In this document: positions 50,403 to 61,030 of the stretch, piece by piece | How the letters are laid out: every line of letters begins with the position of its first letter | How positions within the stretch are numbered: the first letter of the stretch is position 1 | Assembly: GCF_000001735.4 (NCBI RefSeq) | Contig: NC_003075.7 | Coordinates: forward strand, 2,109,001 to 2,173,000 | From: Arabidopsis thaliana | Lineage: Eukaryota > Streptophyta > Magnoliopsida > Brassicales > Brassicaceae | Direction of reading: 5' to 3' | DNA length: 64,000 bases | Position numbers and translations under genes: made by a program | Notes under the pieces: generated by a model | Databases searched by the model: none | What the model was told of the DNA's origin: nothing | Seen by the model: the letters and a program-made list of their open reading frames with translations, nothing else

Positions 50403-51238
50403 ATGGAGAGTCCTGATCATCGACGGAGCATTCAGAGGGTAAGAACGTAGGCGCCTTCCTCTCCGGCGTCTCCGACTCCAACATCACCGGATTGTTCTTC
50501 TCCACCACCACCTGAGTGGTTAGTTGACATCGGGTTTATCCGCCGACATTTGGGGGTTCCGCTTCACCGTGTAATCCCCCCTGGAGAAGTGGATGAGGTC
50601 TCCTTTACCAGGAGATATGGGGCCGGATTTTGTTCCAGCCCCAAGAGATTTTGTCCCCGGTCAAGTTATTCATCCCAGAAAGTTTTTTGGTCAAACGGAT
50701 CTATCCAATGAGATGCATGACACATGTCTAAGGTTCATTCAAAAGGTAAATGTAAGAATAGTGTTTCGTTGTTGCTCGTTTGGTTAGGTTTAGGGTTTAA
50801 TCAAATTTCAGGTTTAGGGTTTAGTTGTGTTGATTGTTGGTTATATTAGGTGAATCATATAGTGGTCGTATAGTTGTATTGATGGATATTTTGCGAGAAA
50901 TTAACATTTCTATTGTTGGACAGGTGGATAATCAACACCAAGCTTATAGAAGGCGTCACCGCCAACTACTCATTAAATTGTAAGACCTGGAGAGAGGTAT
51001 GAGGCGGTTGGAGGCTCATCCGAAAGACTGGGTGAGATACGGTTTCGACAAAGTTGCTGACATTCCACTGCCACTAAGGAAATGGTGTGTTGAGCACGAT
51101 GGATCGTCACCGAATTGGTCGTTTTTCACGGAGCCAGATCCCATTGAGGAGGACGATGAACCAGATGACGCGACCTCCTCCTACATGAGAGTGGATGAGC
51201 CTCCACGCGAGTATCCTCCTGACTCTCTCTTTCAATAA
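50403..51238 (+). pseudogene. Unrecognised gene remnant in the large MULE
   Basis: Begins MESPDHRRSIQR; a proline-rich segment follows in shifted frames (about 50450-50590), then GPDFVPAPRDFVPGQVIHPR and NEMHDTCLRFIQK to a donor-like AAGGTAAAT (about 50745). A second exon from about 50923 reads VDNQHQAYRRRHRQLL and DWVRYGFDKVADIPLPLRKW, with an acidic end (EPDPIEEDDEPDDATSS). It has a TAA between LLIKL-like residues and DLERG (about 50981). I do not recognise the family. Confidence 0.45.
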
Positions 51239-51404
51239 ACATTATGCCTTTGTTTTGCTTAAGTTTGTAAGATAAATCTAAATCTAAATTGTGGTTTTAA
51301 ATCTTTATTTTGCTAACTATCTATGTTTTGAATACAATGTATGAATCTAAATGTTTGAATATAACTATCTGTGTTTTGAAAGTAAATTTTGCTAACAATT
51401 ATAT
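51239..51404. other. 3' flank of the unrecognised gene
   Basis: AT-rich, nothing specific. Confidence 0.4.
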
Positions 51405-52095
51405 AATCAGTCGAACGGATGTTTGGTCGAACCATTTGGACTTCGTAGTCGAGCCATTTGGACTTTAGTCGAACTATCTGAACTATTTGAACTAATCAGT
51501 CAAACTATCTGAACTATTTGAACTAATCAGTCGAACCAAATTGAACCATTTGAACTAATTAGTCGAACCGGATGAACTATATAGGTCGAACCGTTTGAAC
51601 TAATCAGTCGAACACATTTGAACCATTTGAACTACTTAGTCGAACCGGATAATCCTAGTGTTGAACTATCTGAACTATTTGAACTAATCAGTCGAGCCGG
51701 ATGAACTATATAGGTCAAACCGTTTGAACTAACCAGTCGAACACATTTGAACCATTTGAACTAATCAGTCGAACCAAATTGAACACATTTGAACTAATCA
51801 GTCGAACCGGATGAACTATATAGGTCGAACCGTTTGAACTAATCAGTCGAACACATTTGAACCATTTGAACTAATCAGTCGAACCAAATTGAACACATTT
51901 GAACTAATAAGTCGAACCGGATGAACTATATAGGTCGAACCGTTTGAACTAATCAGTCGAACACATTTGAACCATTTGAACTAATCAGTCGAACCAAATT
52001 GAACCATTTGAACTAATAAGTCGAACCGACTAATCCTAGTGTTGAACTATCTGAACTATTTGAACTACTCAGTCGAACCAAAATAAACAGTTGAA
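51405..52095. repeat. Dense TTTGAACTA / GTCGAACC array
   Basis: About 690 bases made of CATTTGAACTAATCAGTCGA, GGATGAACTATATAGGTCGA and GAACACATTTGAACCATTTG in a higher-order repeat; the GATGAACTAT landmark recurs at 51571, 51700, 51820 and 51920 (spacing 129, 120, 100). The core is GAACCATTTGAACT, the reverse complement of the unit at 46950-47280. Confidence 0.92.
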
Positions 52096-52215
52096 CCTAA
52101 AAGACCAATTACAAGCCAAATGTTTAAAAATTCACGAAAGTAAACATCATTACAATGCAAATCAAGCCAAACGTTTTTAAATAAACCAATTGTTCCACAA
52201 CTACCAGTAACAGGA

Positions 52216-54870
52216 TCAATCTGCCTTTCGCATTTTCTTACGCTTCTTATCATCCGCCACAAACGGTGATGTAATAAGGCGGGATGCTCCCCTTGTTTGC
52301 TTCTTTCCGGTTTCTATTACAGGTGGCACCTCCTGCTTCTTCTTGCCCCCGCCATTCTTCTTCGCTTTTCCTTTCACCTCTTTCTCCGTCGTGTTTGTCT
52401 CCTTATTACCTGCACACATTTTAAAACAAAACCTAAGTCATATATTCACATTTTTATACCCAACTGACATTAATTATTATACTTACTGTTTTCTGCAACC
52501 TCTGGAGAACGTTCACTGATCACTATATCCCGTTGTTGCTCGTTTCCGGTGGTCACATAACCATCTGGCGAAGCAAATAACACGTCATCGTCTGTTGCAT
52601 GCCCATCTTGACTTGCCTCCTCTGTTTGCTTCCCATGTTCCCTTTCCTTCAGATCTGCCACAAATAACTCAATAGACTGCACTCTCACATCAATGGCATC
52701 AATCTTATTTTTTGTTTCATCAAAGCCTTTGGTCATCATCTGCGTCACTGAGGTTATAGATGCCACAACTGTATCTAAATCAGGGAATCGAGGAGGGACA
52801 GCAGTCTCGGGGACCTCATTCTCAATCTCATGGACTTCCTCATCCGAAATCTCATTTACAATACATCGAGAAGAAATGTCCATCTCACACATTCCTTTCC
52901 ACCATATCATGTTCTTCTCTACTAATAGTCGCTCTCTCCAACTGTCAATAACAATATCTATTGGACCGCAGTCATCATCAACATCATCGTCTAAGAGATC
53001 TTTCAACAGATATTTCTCATGATAGGCAGGTACCAAAATGCTTGGAAAATCCTGTTAAAAGAAATTCATTTAGCAATCAATCAATCAATCTCATGATAGA
53101 CTAGACACACAATCAAGTAAATACAGAAACTCTAACCTTAGTATTCCCAAGCTCTTTATATATAACTTCCAACGGGACACCTTTCATGCTACATTCTTTA
53201 AACTTATGCTTGCACATCCTTGGACAGTCACTCAAAGCGGAGCGTACAGGGACTCTAAATTTCAGTCCAAGCTGTGGAATAGCCTCATAAGCCAGAATCT
53301 ACAAATAACAAAACAATGTTAATATCATAAAACATGTACATTACACCTTATACTCATATAATAATCATAAATTACTTACCTCAAGAGGCACAATGAATCC
53401 ACTGAAGCAAGGTTGAGCTTTTGGTTTCACGAAACCATTCATGTTCTTCATCATTTTCCTTATTCCTGCCATACATTCCAAAAAGATGTAACGGCCCCAC
53501 GGAAACGTCTCGCACGCATTCAAATCGCCAACAATCCTTAACAGAAACTCTTCAATGTTTCCATCATTCTTTGCACCAGCTTTTACTACCTTGACCAAGA
53601 AGTACAACAGCACTAACTTCAACCTATTTGAACCATGCTTCATCTTCGAGCACTTAGCAAGAACATCTACAACCTTTACCCCAGATTCTTTTTTAAATAT
53701 CCTCTTCACAAAGTTAATATTCCCCATTGTATTCATTTCTTTTGGGTAACTGTGGCAATCAAACCCACTTAACAACGCATGCTCTTTAATGGAATACCTA
53801 ATAGGTACTCCATTTACCACAAACCAAGCCTCCTCGAGCAAATCTGTCTTCACTGTGCGCAGCATAAGCACCCACATGCCTTGCGTCTGGTGGTTAGGCT
53901 CCTGAGGCATGTGGAATATATGCTTGAACTGATCGTGTCTTTTGAACCATACAGCTTCTTCTTTAAACTTCCTCTCTATCAGTTCAACTGTCTGCGTGAC
54001 CTGGCACCTACTGCTTATCTTGCACACTTTGCCGTATTCTGAAAAAGGAAAATGCATTGTCTGTGGCGGCAGTGGCTGAGAATCTAAATCATCATCCTCC
54101 AAACCATCATTGCCAGCCTCATCTTCCTCTGTCTCTTTAACAGAAACCTCATCATCCTCGGCCTCATAAGTATCCTGCAAATTCAATAAACATTAACCAA
54201 TTGAAGAATTCATATGTACCAAACTAACAATTCAAATGTACCAATTGAACTAGTTCCATCAAATTACTTAAATCAAACATGTGTCACAGATGAACTAGTT
54301 GAACATTTCTAACTAATACGAGAACTAATACTCAAACAAAACAAATGTGTGTCATAGAGATTCAATTGTATATACCTGACGATTAACGTTCTCTACCCCT
54401 TCTTTTGGAATTGTATTCACCATTTCCTCCTCCTCCAACTCCTCCCCATTCCCGTCTTTCGCTTCTTCGAATTGTTGAATGACAGCGTCAATTAGAGGTT
54501 TCAAAGTTGTCCCTGTCTGATCCTCTTCAATTTCGGCGGTTCCCTTAGGAGAAGCCTCATCACCAACACGCGGTTCCTCCATAGCCTTTTCAATTTCAGC
54601 GGTTCCTTTAGGAGAAGCCTCATCACCATCACGCGGTTCCTCCAAAGCCTTTTCAATTTCAGCGGTTTCTTTTGTAGTATCATTCGCCGCAACATCTCGT
54701 GCTGCTGGTTCTGTCAGACCTGCTGGTTTGGTCGGAACCAAGTCGGCGGCATCTCCGTCGTTCTCAATTTCTGAAGTAACTTGTTCTGATGTCGAAACTT
54801 CACCGGACGACGACTTCTCCGTCGAATCATATACAGGGCCAGCAATACCGTCTCTAACACGAGCCATCAA
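52216..54870 (-). CDS. DUF1985 protein, candidate VANC-like anti-silencing factor
   Basis: Five exons with clean GT-AG borders (54870-54376, 54174-53380, 53298-53137, 53051-52487, 52409-52216) join in frame to 736 residues without a stop. Residues 1-165: acidic, with two 21-residue repeats (AEIEKALEEPRDGDEASPK). 166-430: DUF1985 core (FVVNGVPIRYSIKEHALLSG, FPWGRYIFLECMAGIRKMMK). 431-484: a CPRMCKHKFKECSMKGVP segment. 485-672: acidic with a coiled-coil-like stretch. 673-736: Lys-rich tail (KGKAKKNGGGKKK, KKRKKMRKAD) that could bind DNA and enter the nucleus. No Ulp1 domain. VANC proteins of Arabidopsis VANDAL elements are, to my knowledge, DUF1985 proteins that bind short motifs in their own elements and remove DNA methylation. 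That this protein does so with the GTTCAA motif is inference. Confidence 0.75.
54533..54664 (-). repeat. 63-bp in-frame tandem repeat in the DUF1985 gene
   Basis: Two near-identical units plus a partial encode AEIEKA(L/M)EEPR(D/V)GDEASPKGT. Length 63 keeps the frame. Confidence 0.85.
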
Positions 54871-55195
54871 ACTATTAGACGAATCAAGAATTCGTCGGAA
54901 AATCGCGAAAGGCGAGAAATTATGAATTTGATTTTGGAAAATTTGAATTGAATAAATGGCAGAAACGGTTTGATTTTAAAAATTAGGGATTTCGCTTAAG
55001 TTTGGAATGGGTTTTGGGTCGTTGGGCATGGATCTTAATTGGATCGGATACTTTGTTGGGTCGTCTGGGTTTTTGGTCTTTTGCCAATTATTTGAATTTT
55101 CTCTCATTTATTTTTAATTCGATAAAAAATGGGAATTAGAAGAGTGGCATTCCTGGTTACTTTTTCGCAGATAGTGGCATTCCTGCCATTTATTC
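54871..55195. other. Right terminal region of the large MULE
   Basis: Leader of the DUF1985 gene, then GGGTCG/TTGGATC-containing DNA similar to 4130-4190 of the small element, ending in two GTGGCATTCCTG motifs. Confidence 0.6.
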
Positions 55196-55198
55196 GTT

Positions 55199-56404
55199 CA
55201 ATTCCGTGATTACACCATTTCTCTCTACCAACAGGTTTCAATTCTACAAATCTTCAAACCCAATTCATTCAAACGTCTTTCTTTAGCTAATATAGATCAG
55301 CGATACTAGATTTACTCAGATTCATGATTAAAGTGAAGAAAGTGTGAATCTTTATGTGTGAAATTGTTGTGGTTCTTACAAGTTATGATTTCTAGGGATT
55401 TGAATTGTGTAAAGGTTTGAACTTCAGATTCATGTGTTTGTTTTAGTCTGTTAGATCATTGTTACAAGTTATCATTTTTAGGGATTTGAATTGTGTAAAG
55501 GTTTGAACTTTAGATTCATGTGTTTGTTTTAGTCGTTTAGATCATTAGTTTGGTTTTTGTTTTTGTGAAGGGGTTTTTGGATGATCAGTTTACTGAATTG
55601 AAGAAGCTTCAAGATGATGGAAGTCCTGATTTTGTAGCTGAGGTTCTGTCTCTTTTCTTTGAAGATTGTGTTAAGCTTATCAGTAACATGGCTCGAGCTT
55701 TGTAATTTCGATCTTTCTCTTATCTCACTCATAATTTTTGTTAGATCATCATTGCTTTGTGTTGTCTTAAAACTTCTTAAAACTGTGATTGTGTCTCAAT
55801 CACAAAGTCTGGCTAGAATCATCATTGCTTGTGTATATAACTCAGGGATAAGTCGACGGGAACTGTAGATTTTGGTCAGGTAGGTGCGAGTGTGCATTAA
55901 TTGAAGGGTAGTAGCTCAAGGTATGTTTTGTGTCTCGCTTATATCCTAATAACAATCAAGAAGTATACTCTGTAGTAGCAGAAGTTCTGTGTTGTTGATA
56001 GATGAAGCTCTTCTCTTGTACTCTTGTTTTTGATAGATGAAGCTCTTCTCTTGTACTCTTGTTTTCGATACAGTGTTGGTGCGAAGAGGGTCAAAGCTTT
56101 GTGTGTTAGCTTCAAGGAATATTGCGAAGCTCAGAATTACGAAGGGTAAGCTTGTTCAACACCGCTTAAGGACTCATCGGTTGAGATGTTTGCAGCAAGT
56201 GGATATTGAGTATAAGACCTTGACGACAAAGCTTCAAGATATGTTCAATGTGAGTAGTGATGACATAGAATCCAATTTTTGGTTCATTTTATGAATCATT
56301 TTGTTGACTAATGAACAAATTTATTGCCATTGTTGTTGTTATTGCAGCTTGAGAAACAAATCATTCAAGCTGGTGGTAGAGTTCCTCAAGTGGATATTAA
56401 CTAA
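55199..56404 (+). pseudogene. AHP histidine-phosphotransfer pseudogene, remainder
   Basis: Exon 1 resumes as QFRDYTISLYQQ (55199-55234). Exon 2 starts at 55571 ([36 protein letters not shown]). Next, about 55851-55918 reads KSTGTVDFGQVGASVH, where the phospho-accepting His (55895-55897) is followed by TAA at 55898 in place of the conserved Gln of HQLKGSSSS. Later exons are still readable: [40 protein letters not shown] (with a small disruption near 56150-56185) and LEKQIIQAGGRVPQVDIN ending at 56404. Intact AHPs relay phosphate from cytokinin receptors to nuclear response regulators. This copy is dead twice over: split by the MULE and stopped at its active site. Confidence 0.9.
55376..55548. 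repeat. 86-bp tandem duplication in AHP intron 1
   Basis: Two copies, period 86, starting TTACAAGTTATGATT and TTACAAGTTATCATT, each containing GGGATTTGAATTGTGTAAAG. A separate 36-bp duplication containing GATGAAGCTCTTCTCTTGTA lies at about 56000-56070. Confidence 0.88.
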
Positions 56405-56694
56405 AGAGAGACTAATCCATAAGAAACAAGATGATGACTTCAAATTTGGATTGTTCAGTTTCTCCTTTTTTAAATTTATTTTGGATTTTGGTGTTTTGCT
56501 TAAAAACTCAATAGAATGTGTGGAAAAAAAGAGACAAGTGATTGTTGTTGATAAATTAGTAGTGTGTATTGGTTCTTTGATCTTATTCGAGAAAATTTAA
56601 CATCTTTGGACCAAATTAATGTGATTGATGATATATTGGTTTTGCTTCTGGTTTTAGTTTGAGTAAGATATAGCAATTACCAAGTGAGTCTTTT

Positions 56695-57580
56695 TTGGCT
56701 AGTGGTGCTTCTAGGACTCTCCAAAGGTTGTGGTTTTTAAGATCCTTAGTTCGATTCTCTCTTGGAATAGGTAGGTATGTCCATTTTTTTGGATCGCAAA
56801 TCCGTCCTGACTCGTATCCGTCCCGAATTTTTCATCCCATTCAAATGATTATTTGTTTGGGACAATTAAATATGTTCTAGCGGATACATGAACGGATTAG
56901 ATAAGAGACAAGGTATCCGAATTATCTTTAAAATTTTCAAAATATTTGTAACAATTTTAAAATTATTCAAAAGTTTCCCAAATTTGTCCATGATTTATCA
57001 TAGTTTTCCGAAATTATCCATTTGAACCTTACTCAAATTAGTGAAAGTTTATGTGAAGAAAACTTAAAAGTAACGGTTGCTTGAAAAAGAAACAAGCACA
57101 AAGAAATTTGATCACCGAGTTCACGACTTAGCCGCTATGTTCCGGGGAAGATTTCTTGCTCCCCACTTTCACTATGAGAATGAGGTTACTGACACCACTT
57201 AAAGTGTGATGTTGTCTTTTGGTTTCAGATACAAGCGATAGAAGAACCAAGATCAAAGACACAAAGATGATAAAGAACAACTTGCTCAAGAAGCTCGCGT
57301 TTCTCTCACTCTTGTTCTATATACCTAAATTTCTCGAACCTATATTGTTATCTGAATTTTTCGTCCCGTATTTTATGAAGAATATTTTGGAAAAATATGA
57401 TTGATTATCCAAATTAGCTGCTCTAATTACATGTTACTTCCTATCTCGATATCCAAAATAGACACCCTAGAAAAAATGGTGATTCATTCACGATAAATCA
57501 CAAACCTGATTCTAATCAATGTAGATTAGAAGTCCAAAGGATACTCTCCAAAAAAAAATTAAAAAAAAAATAGTGATTAG
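56695..57580. mobile_element. Insertion of about 0.9 kb revealed by a duplicated empty site
   Basis: Flanking DNA left (56640-56694) and right (57581-57790) is contiguous in the second copy at 61031-61345, where this segment is absent. Within it, TAGGTATGTCCATTTTTTTG at 56772 and the reverse complement TAGGGTGTCTATTTTGGAT ending at 57469 resemble imperfect terminal inverted repeats of a hAT-like element, but no matching 8-bp duplication was found. Inside, 57060-57230 holds a coding-like piece (HDLAAMFRGRFLAPHFHYEN) with a GT...CAG intron-like gap, possibly a captured gene fragment. Confidence 0.5.
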
Positions 57581-57972
57581 AGGGAGCACAAAGATAAATG
57601 TAAACGCGAGTGTAGAAGATAACTATCTCTTTACAAATAGTCTTTATACCTTCCGCAACAAGTAATTGTTCTCATCAGTCTCTCTATGAGTAAAAAGCTA
57701 AGCGAAAGCGAGACTCCACACTCTCAGCGATTCAGGCGATAATACCTAAACTCAAGTAAGGGTTTTTACTCTGGTAAGCTAATCAACGCTCTCATCTTTA
57801 ACAAATTGCGACCTTTATATTTCTCTCTTCTTATGATTCGTCCTCTATGTTCTCAAAATAGCTTAGAACTTTTTACAAATTTCAGACTTTCTTGTAATGA
57901 TTCTTATGGGTTTAAACGTATTTGATGATGAATAGGATTTGCTAAGGATTTGGGGATCTTTGTTCGGTTTCA
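57581..57972 (+). promoter_or_regulatory. Upstream region and leader of the C2H2 zinc-finger gene
   Basis: Resembles 61090-61345 (CGCGAGTGTAG, AACTATC, CAACAAGTAA, CGAGACT, CTCTGGTAAGCT in the same order). CTCTGGTAAGCT (57769) looks like the donor of a leader intron that would end shortly before the ATG at 57973. Confidence 0.5.
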
Positions 57973-59700
57973 ATGTCAATAAAAGAACCATATTTTATGA
58001 CTGAGATTGAGGATCATGAGATGAATGAAGCTGCGATGAGTTTGGTTATGTTTTCTAAACAAGTTTATGACTTTGATTTGACTCATGGTAATGATGATGA
58101 TTCCATGGATTTAGATCAGCTTAAAGATTGTGTTGAGTCGATGCTAGACTTCAGGGAAATGGTTTCTAACTCGGGTATGGAAAAGTCTACTACTTGCAGT
58201 GATGTTGTTGCTCTGAGAAGTAAATTGCAGAGTAAGTCAAGTCATAGATGTCAAATATGTGGCAAGAGTTTTGAGTGTTATCAAGCTTTAGGTGGTCACC
58301 GAAGACTTCATAGACCGATTAAAGGGAAATTAGCGCGTAAAAGGGAGTATTATAAAGATGATAATTCACTGTTTGATTCATCAGGACCATCAAGAGTGGA
58401 GGAGAAGATCTTAGATTGTGTTGAGTTGAAACAAGACTTCGGCGAACTGCTTCCTTTGAATAGTAAGTTTCAGAAAAGACCTGTGAGTAGCTGCAGTTAT
58501 AGATGCAAAATATGCGGCAAGAGTTTTGGGTGCTTTCAAGCTCTAGGTGGTCACTAAAGACTTCACAGACCGATTACAGGGGAATTAGCGCGTACTGAAA
58601 ATGATAATTCACTGTCTCACTCATCCGAAGCTAAGAACATTATGTCAGAACTATCAAAACTTGAAGTCTCTCAGGAGGATAAGATTTAACCTTGTGTTGA
58701 GTCGAAACAAGACTTTAGCGAACTGCTTTCTCACTCGGGTTTTGACGAGTCTAGTAGTTGCAGTGAATTACCTTCTACTCTGATAAGTAAATTGCAGCAA
58801 AAAACTCAGAGCATATCAAGCTGTGATTGCAAAATATGTGGGAAGAGTTTTGTGTGTTCTCAAGCTCTAGGTGGCCACCAAAGACTTCACAGACCGATTA
58901 AAGGGAAACTAGCGCGTAAAAGGAAGTACAGTGAAGATGATAATACACTAGTTGACTCATCAGAAACTAGACATGGGTGAACTACTTTCTCTGAATAGTA
59001 AGTCACAGAAAACACCTGAGTGTAGCTGCAGCTATGAATGCAAAATATGTGGCAAGAGTTTTGAGTCTTTTCAAGCTTTAGGTGGCCATACAACACTTCA
59101 CAGATCGATTAAAGGGCAATTAGTGCGTACTAAAGATAATAATTCACAGTCTCACTCATTAGAAGCTAAGAAGATTGTTTCACAACCCTCAAGCTTTGAA
59201 GTCTCTCAGGAGAAGATCTTACATTGTGTTGAATCAAAACAAGACTTCAGTGAACTGCTTTCTCACTTGGCTTTTTAACAAGTCAAGTAATTGCAGTAAA
59301 ACCAGGTTTTTTTCATTACCTTCACAACCCTCAAGCTTTGAAGTCTCTCAGGAGAAGCTCTTACATTGTGTTGAATCAAAACAAGACTTCAGTGAACTGC
59401 TTTTTCACTTGGGTTTCGACAAGTCTAGTAATTGCAGTAAAACCAGGTTCATTCCTTTACCTTCTTCCCTGCAAAGTAAGTCACACTCCAGCATATCGAT
59501 CAAAGAGCAATTAGCGCGTACAAATGAGAAAACTGAAGATGGGTTATTCACTGTTTGGCATTATTGACTACTCAGAAGCTAGCAAAATTGTTTCAGTACC
59601 ATCATGCTTTGAAGTCTCTTATGAGGAGAAGATCTTACATTGTGTTGAGTCGAAACAAGACTTCAGTGAAGTGTTTTCTTACTCGGGTTTCGATTAGTCT
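57973..59700 (+). pseudogene. C2H2 (QALGGH) zinc-finger gene, decayed with internal duplications
   Basis: An open frame of 194 residues starts MSIKEPYFMTEIEDHEMNEA and has a first plant-type finger CQICGKSFECYQALGGHRRL. The second finger is cut after QALGGH by TAA at 58555, where CAA or CGA stands in the other copies. Downstream, at least two more fingers remain (CKICGKSFVCSQALGGHQRL at about 58830; CKICGKSFESFQALGGHTTL at about 59040), separated by repeats containing CCTTGTGTTGAGTCGAAACA or variants (58690, 59220, 59370, 59640). The layout arose by tandem duplication of a finger-plus-linker unit of about 270-330 bases. EPF/ZAT-type proteins are transcription factors; this locus may still make a one-finger truncated protein. 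Confidence 0.75.
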
Positions 59701-61030
59701 AGTAGTTGAACAATGAGGAGTATGTTTGGAGATTGAATCTTTAGTTTGTTAAACTTTGTTCTCATCTTTACATAAATAGAAGAAAGAAACGAGCTTTGCT
59801 TGGTTTAAATACCATTTTGTTTGGTTAACTCAAGTTTCAGATACAAAATCAATCCAAAGTGAAATTGATTACTTATCTTAACCGAATCTTTTGAATCCAA
59901 CCCAAACTGAATTAATAAATTATAAAATAACCCAAATTCCAAAAAAAAATTATCCTGAAATGAACGGAATCCAAACTAATGGAAAACCAAATTAAACTAA
60001 CTAAAATTCACTAAAAATATTAATATTTTATTAAATGTATACAAATATATATTTAAATATAGAGTAATATTAGTAGATAACCAAATAAAACATACAAATT
60101 AAGAAACTAGCAGAGAAAAAGTTTTTTGTTACAAAATAACCATGGACCCACGTTGTCGGAAGAAAGGAAATAACAAAGCTACCCTTCATTTGTTGTAAGA
60201 TGAACAGTAAACGAAACACATCCGTGTAATTTTTCAAAATAGCATGTAACATTAAAATTTCACATGTTATATTTAGTTTAAAAACATGCTATTTAAAAAA
60301 ACGTTATGAATTTTTAAGAAAAAACATTATTATGAAATTCTTTTACATAAACAGAATCTAAAAAAAAAAATATATGTGATTTTAATAAAAACCATGTATT
60401 ACTAAAAAATAAGAATATATTTTTAAAGAAATCATGTGTGATCTTAATAAAAAACGTGTATTACTACAAAATATCATGATAAAAAGAGATATTAAACTGA
60501 ATAGAATGTTTTTTCCAAAAAATACCATGTGCTTTTTATAAATACTATGTAATAAGAGAAAATAACAAGATAAAAAGAGGATATTATGTTATCGCATGTA
60601 TTTCAGAAAAATAACATGTTACAAAGGACATTTACGTAATTACACGTGTTCTCCAACATGTTTCCGACAAGATATTATGACTCAAGGTTAGTTTGTACAT
60701 TCTTTTCAAATCTATAGTCATTTATTATAAATACTCTTAAATATATTAAAAGTCTATAATTTTAACTAAATTAGTTAATTATTATTTTAATAATTTATTT
60801 GTCAAATACCAAATTAAACCGAACCTAAAATATAATTTGATCCCAAATGAAATTTATTTTTTAGAACCTTAAATATAAAAACCACGAAACCAAAAAAAAC
60901 AAAAACATTGAACCGAACCGAACCGAAATAAAAGTATTTTCTAAAATACAATAAAAACTCTAAAGTGGAATAGACATACCAAAACCGAACCGGTTAACCG
61001 AATATCCATCCCAATTTATTCCAATTCATT
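59701..61030. other. AT-rich intergenic DNA, transposon-like
   Basis: Contains AACCGAACCGAACC (about 60915) and GGTTAAC motifs at both sides (59822 and 61000, inverted) and a degenerate run of CATGT/GTGTATTACTA repeats (60240-60660). No gene. Confidence 0.45.

Larger units (their letters stand above)
42851..55195. mobile_element. VANDAL-like MULE, about 12.3 kb, inserted in AHP exon 1
   Basis: The left end GAGTCC...CAACAATGCCACTGAACC and right end GTGGCATTCCTG...CCTGCCATTTATTC match those of the small element at 1981-4320. It has no long inverted repeats. Contents in order: MuDR transposase (+, broken), OB-fold RPA1-like gene (+, broken), GRF zinc-finger gene (+, open), GRF plus membrane-anchor gene (-, shifted), unknown gene (+, broken), DUF1985 gene (-, open), with motif arrays between. 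The host exon continues exactly across it (codon 9 on the left, QFRDYTISLYQQ on the right), which fixes both borders within a few bases. A 9-bp duplication is not visible; a few host bases seem altered at the junctions. Confidence 0.85.

Noticed and set aside
42849-50420. The 15-mer GGAGAGTCCTGATCA occurs at 42849-42863 (left element border) and again at about 50405-50419 in the unrecognised gene
   Set aside because: Considered as a nested insertion or gene-conversion track, but similarity does not extend beyond the 15 bases on either side.
51405-52095. Regular short repeats with spacer-like segments, superficially like a CRISPR array
   Set aside because: Eukaryotic transposon context, units overlap and vary in period, spacers are themselves repeats, and no cas genes are present.
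55196-55204. Possible 9-bp target duplication of the large MULE (GTTCAATTC against GTTACAGGA at 42842-42850)
   Set aside because: Only scattered bases match; the host exon shows that the junction is near here, but the duplication is not supported.
56772-57469. hAT element defined by imperfect ends TAGGTATGTCC / TAGGGTGTC
   Set aside because: The flanking 8-mers do not match and the ends differ at several sites, so only the wider insertion 56695-57580 is reported.
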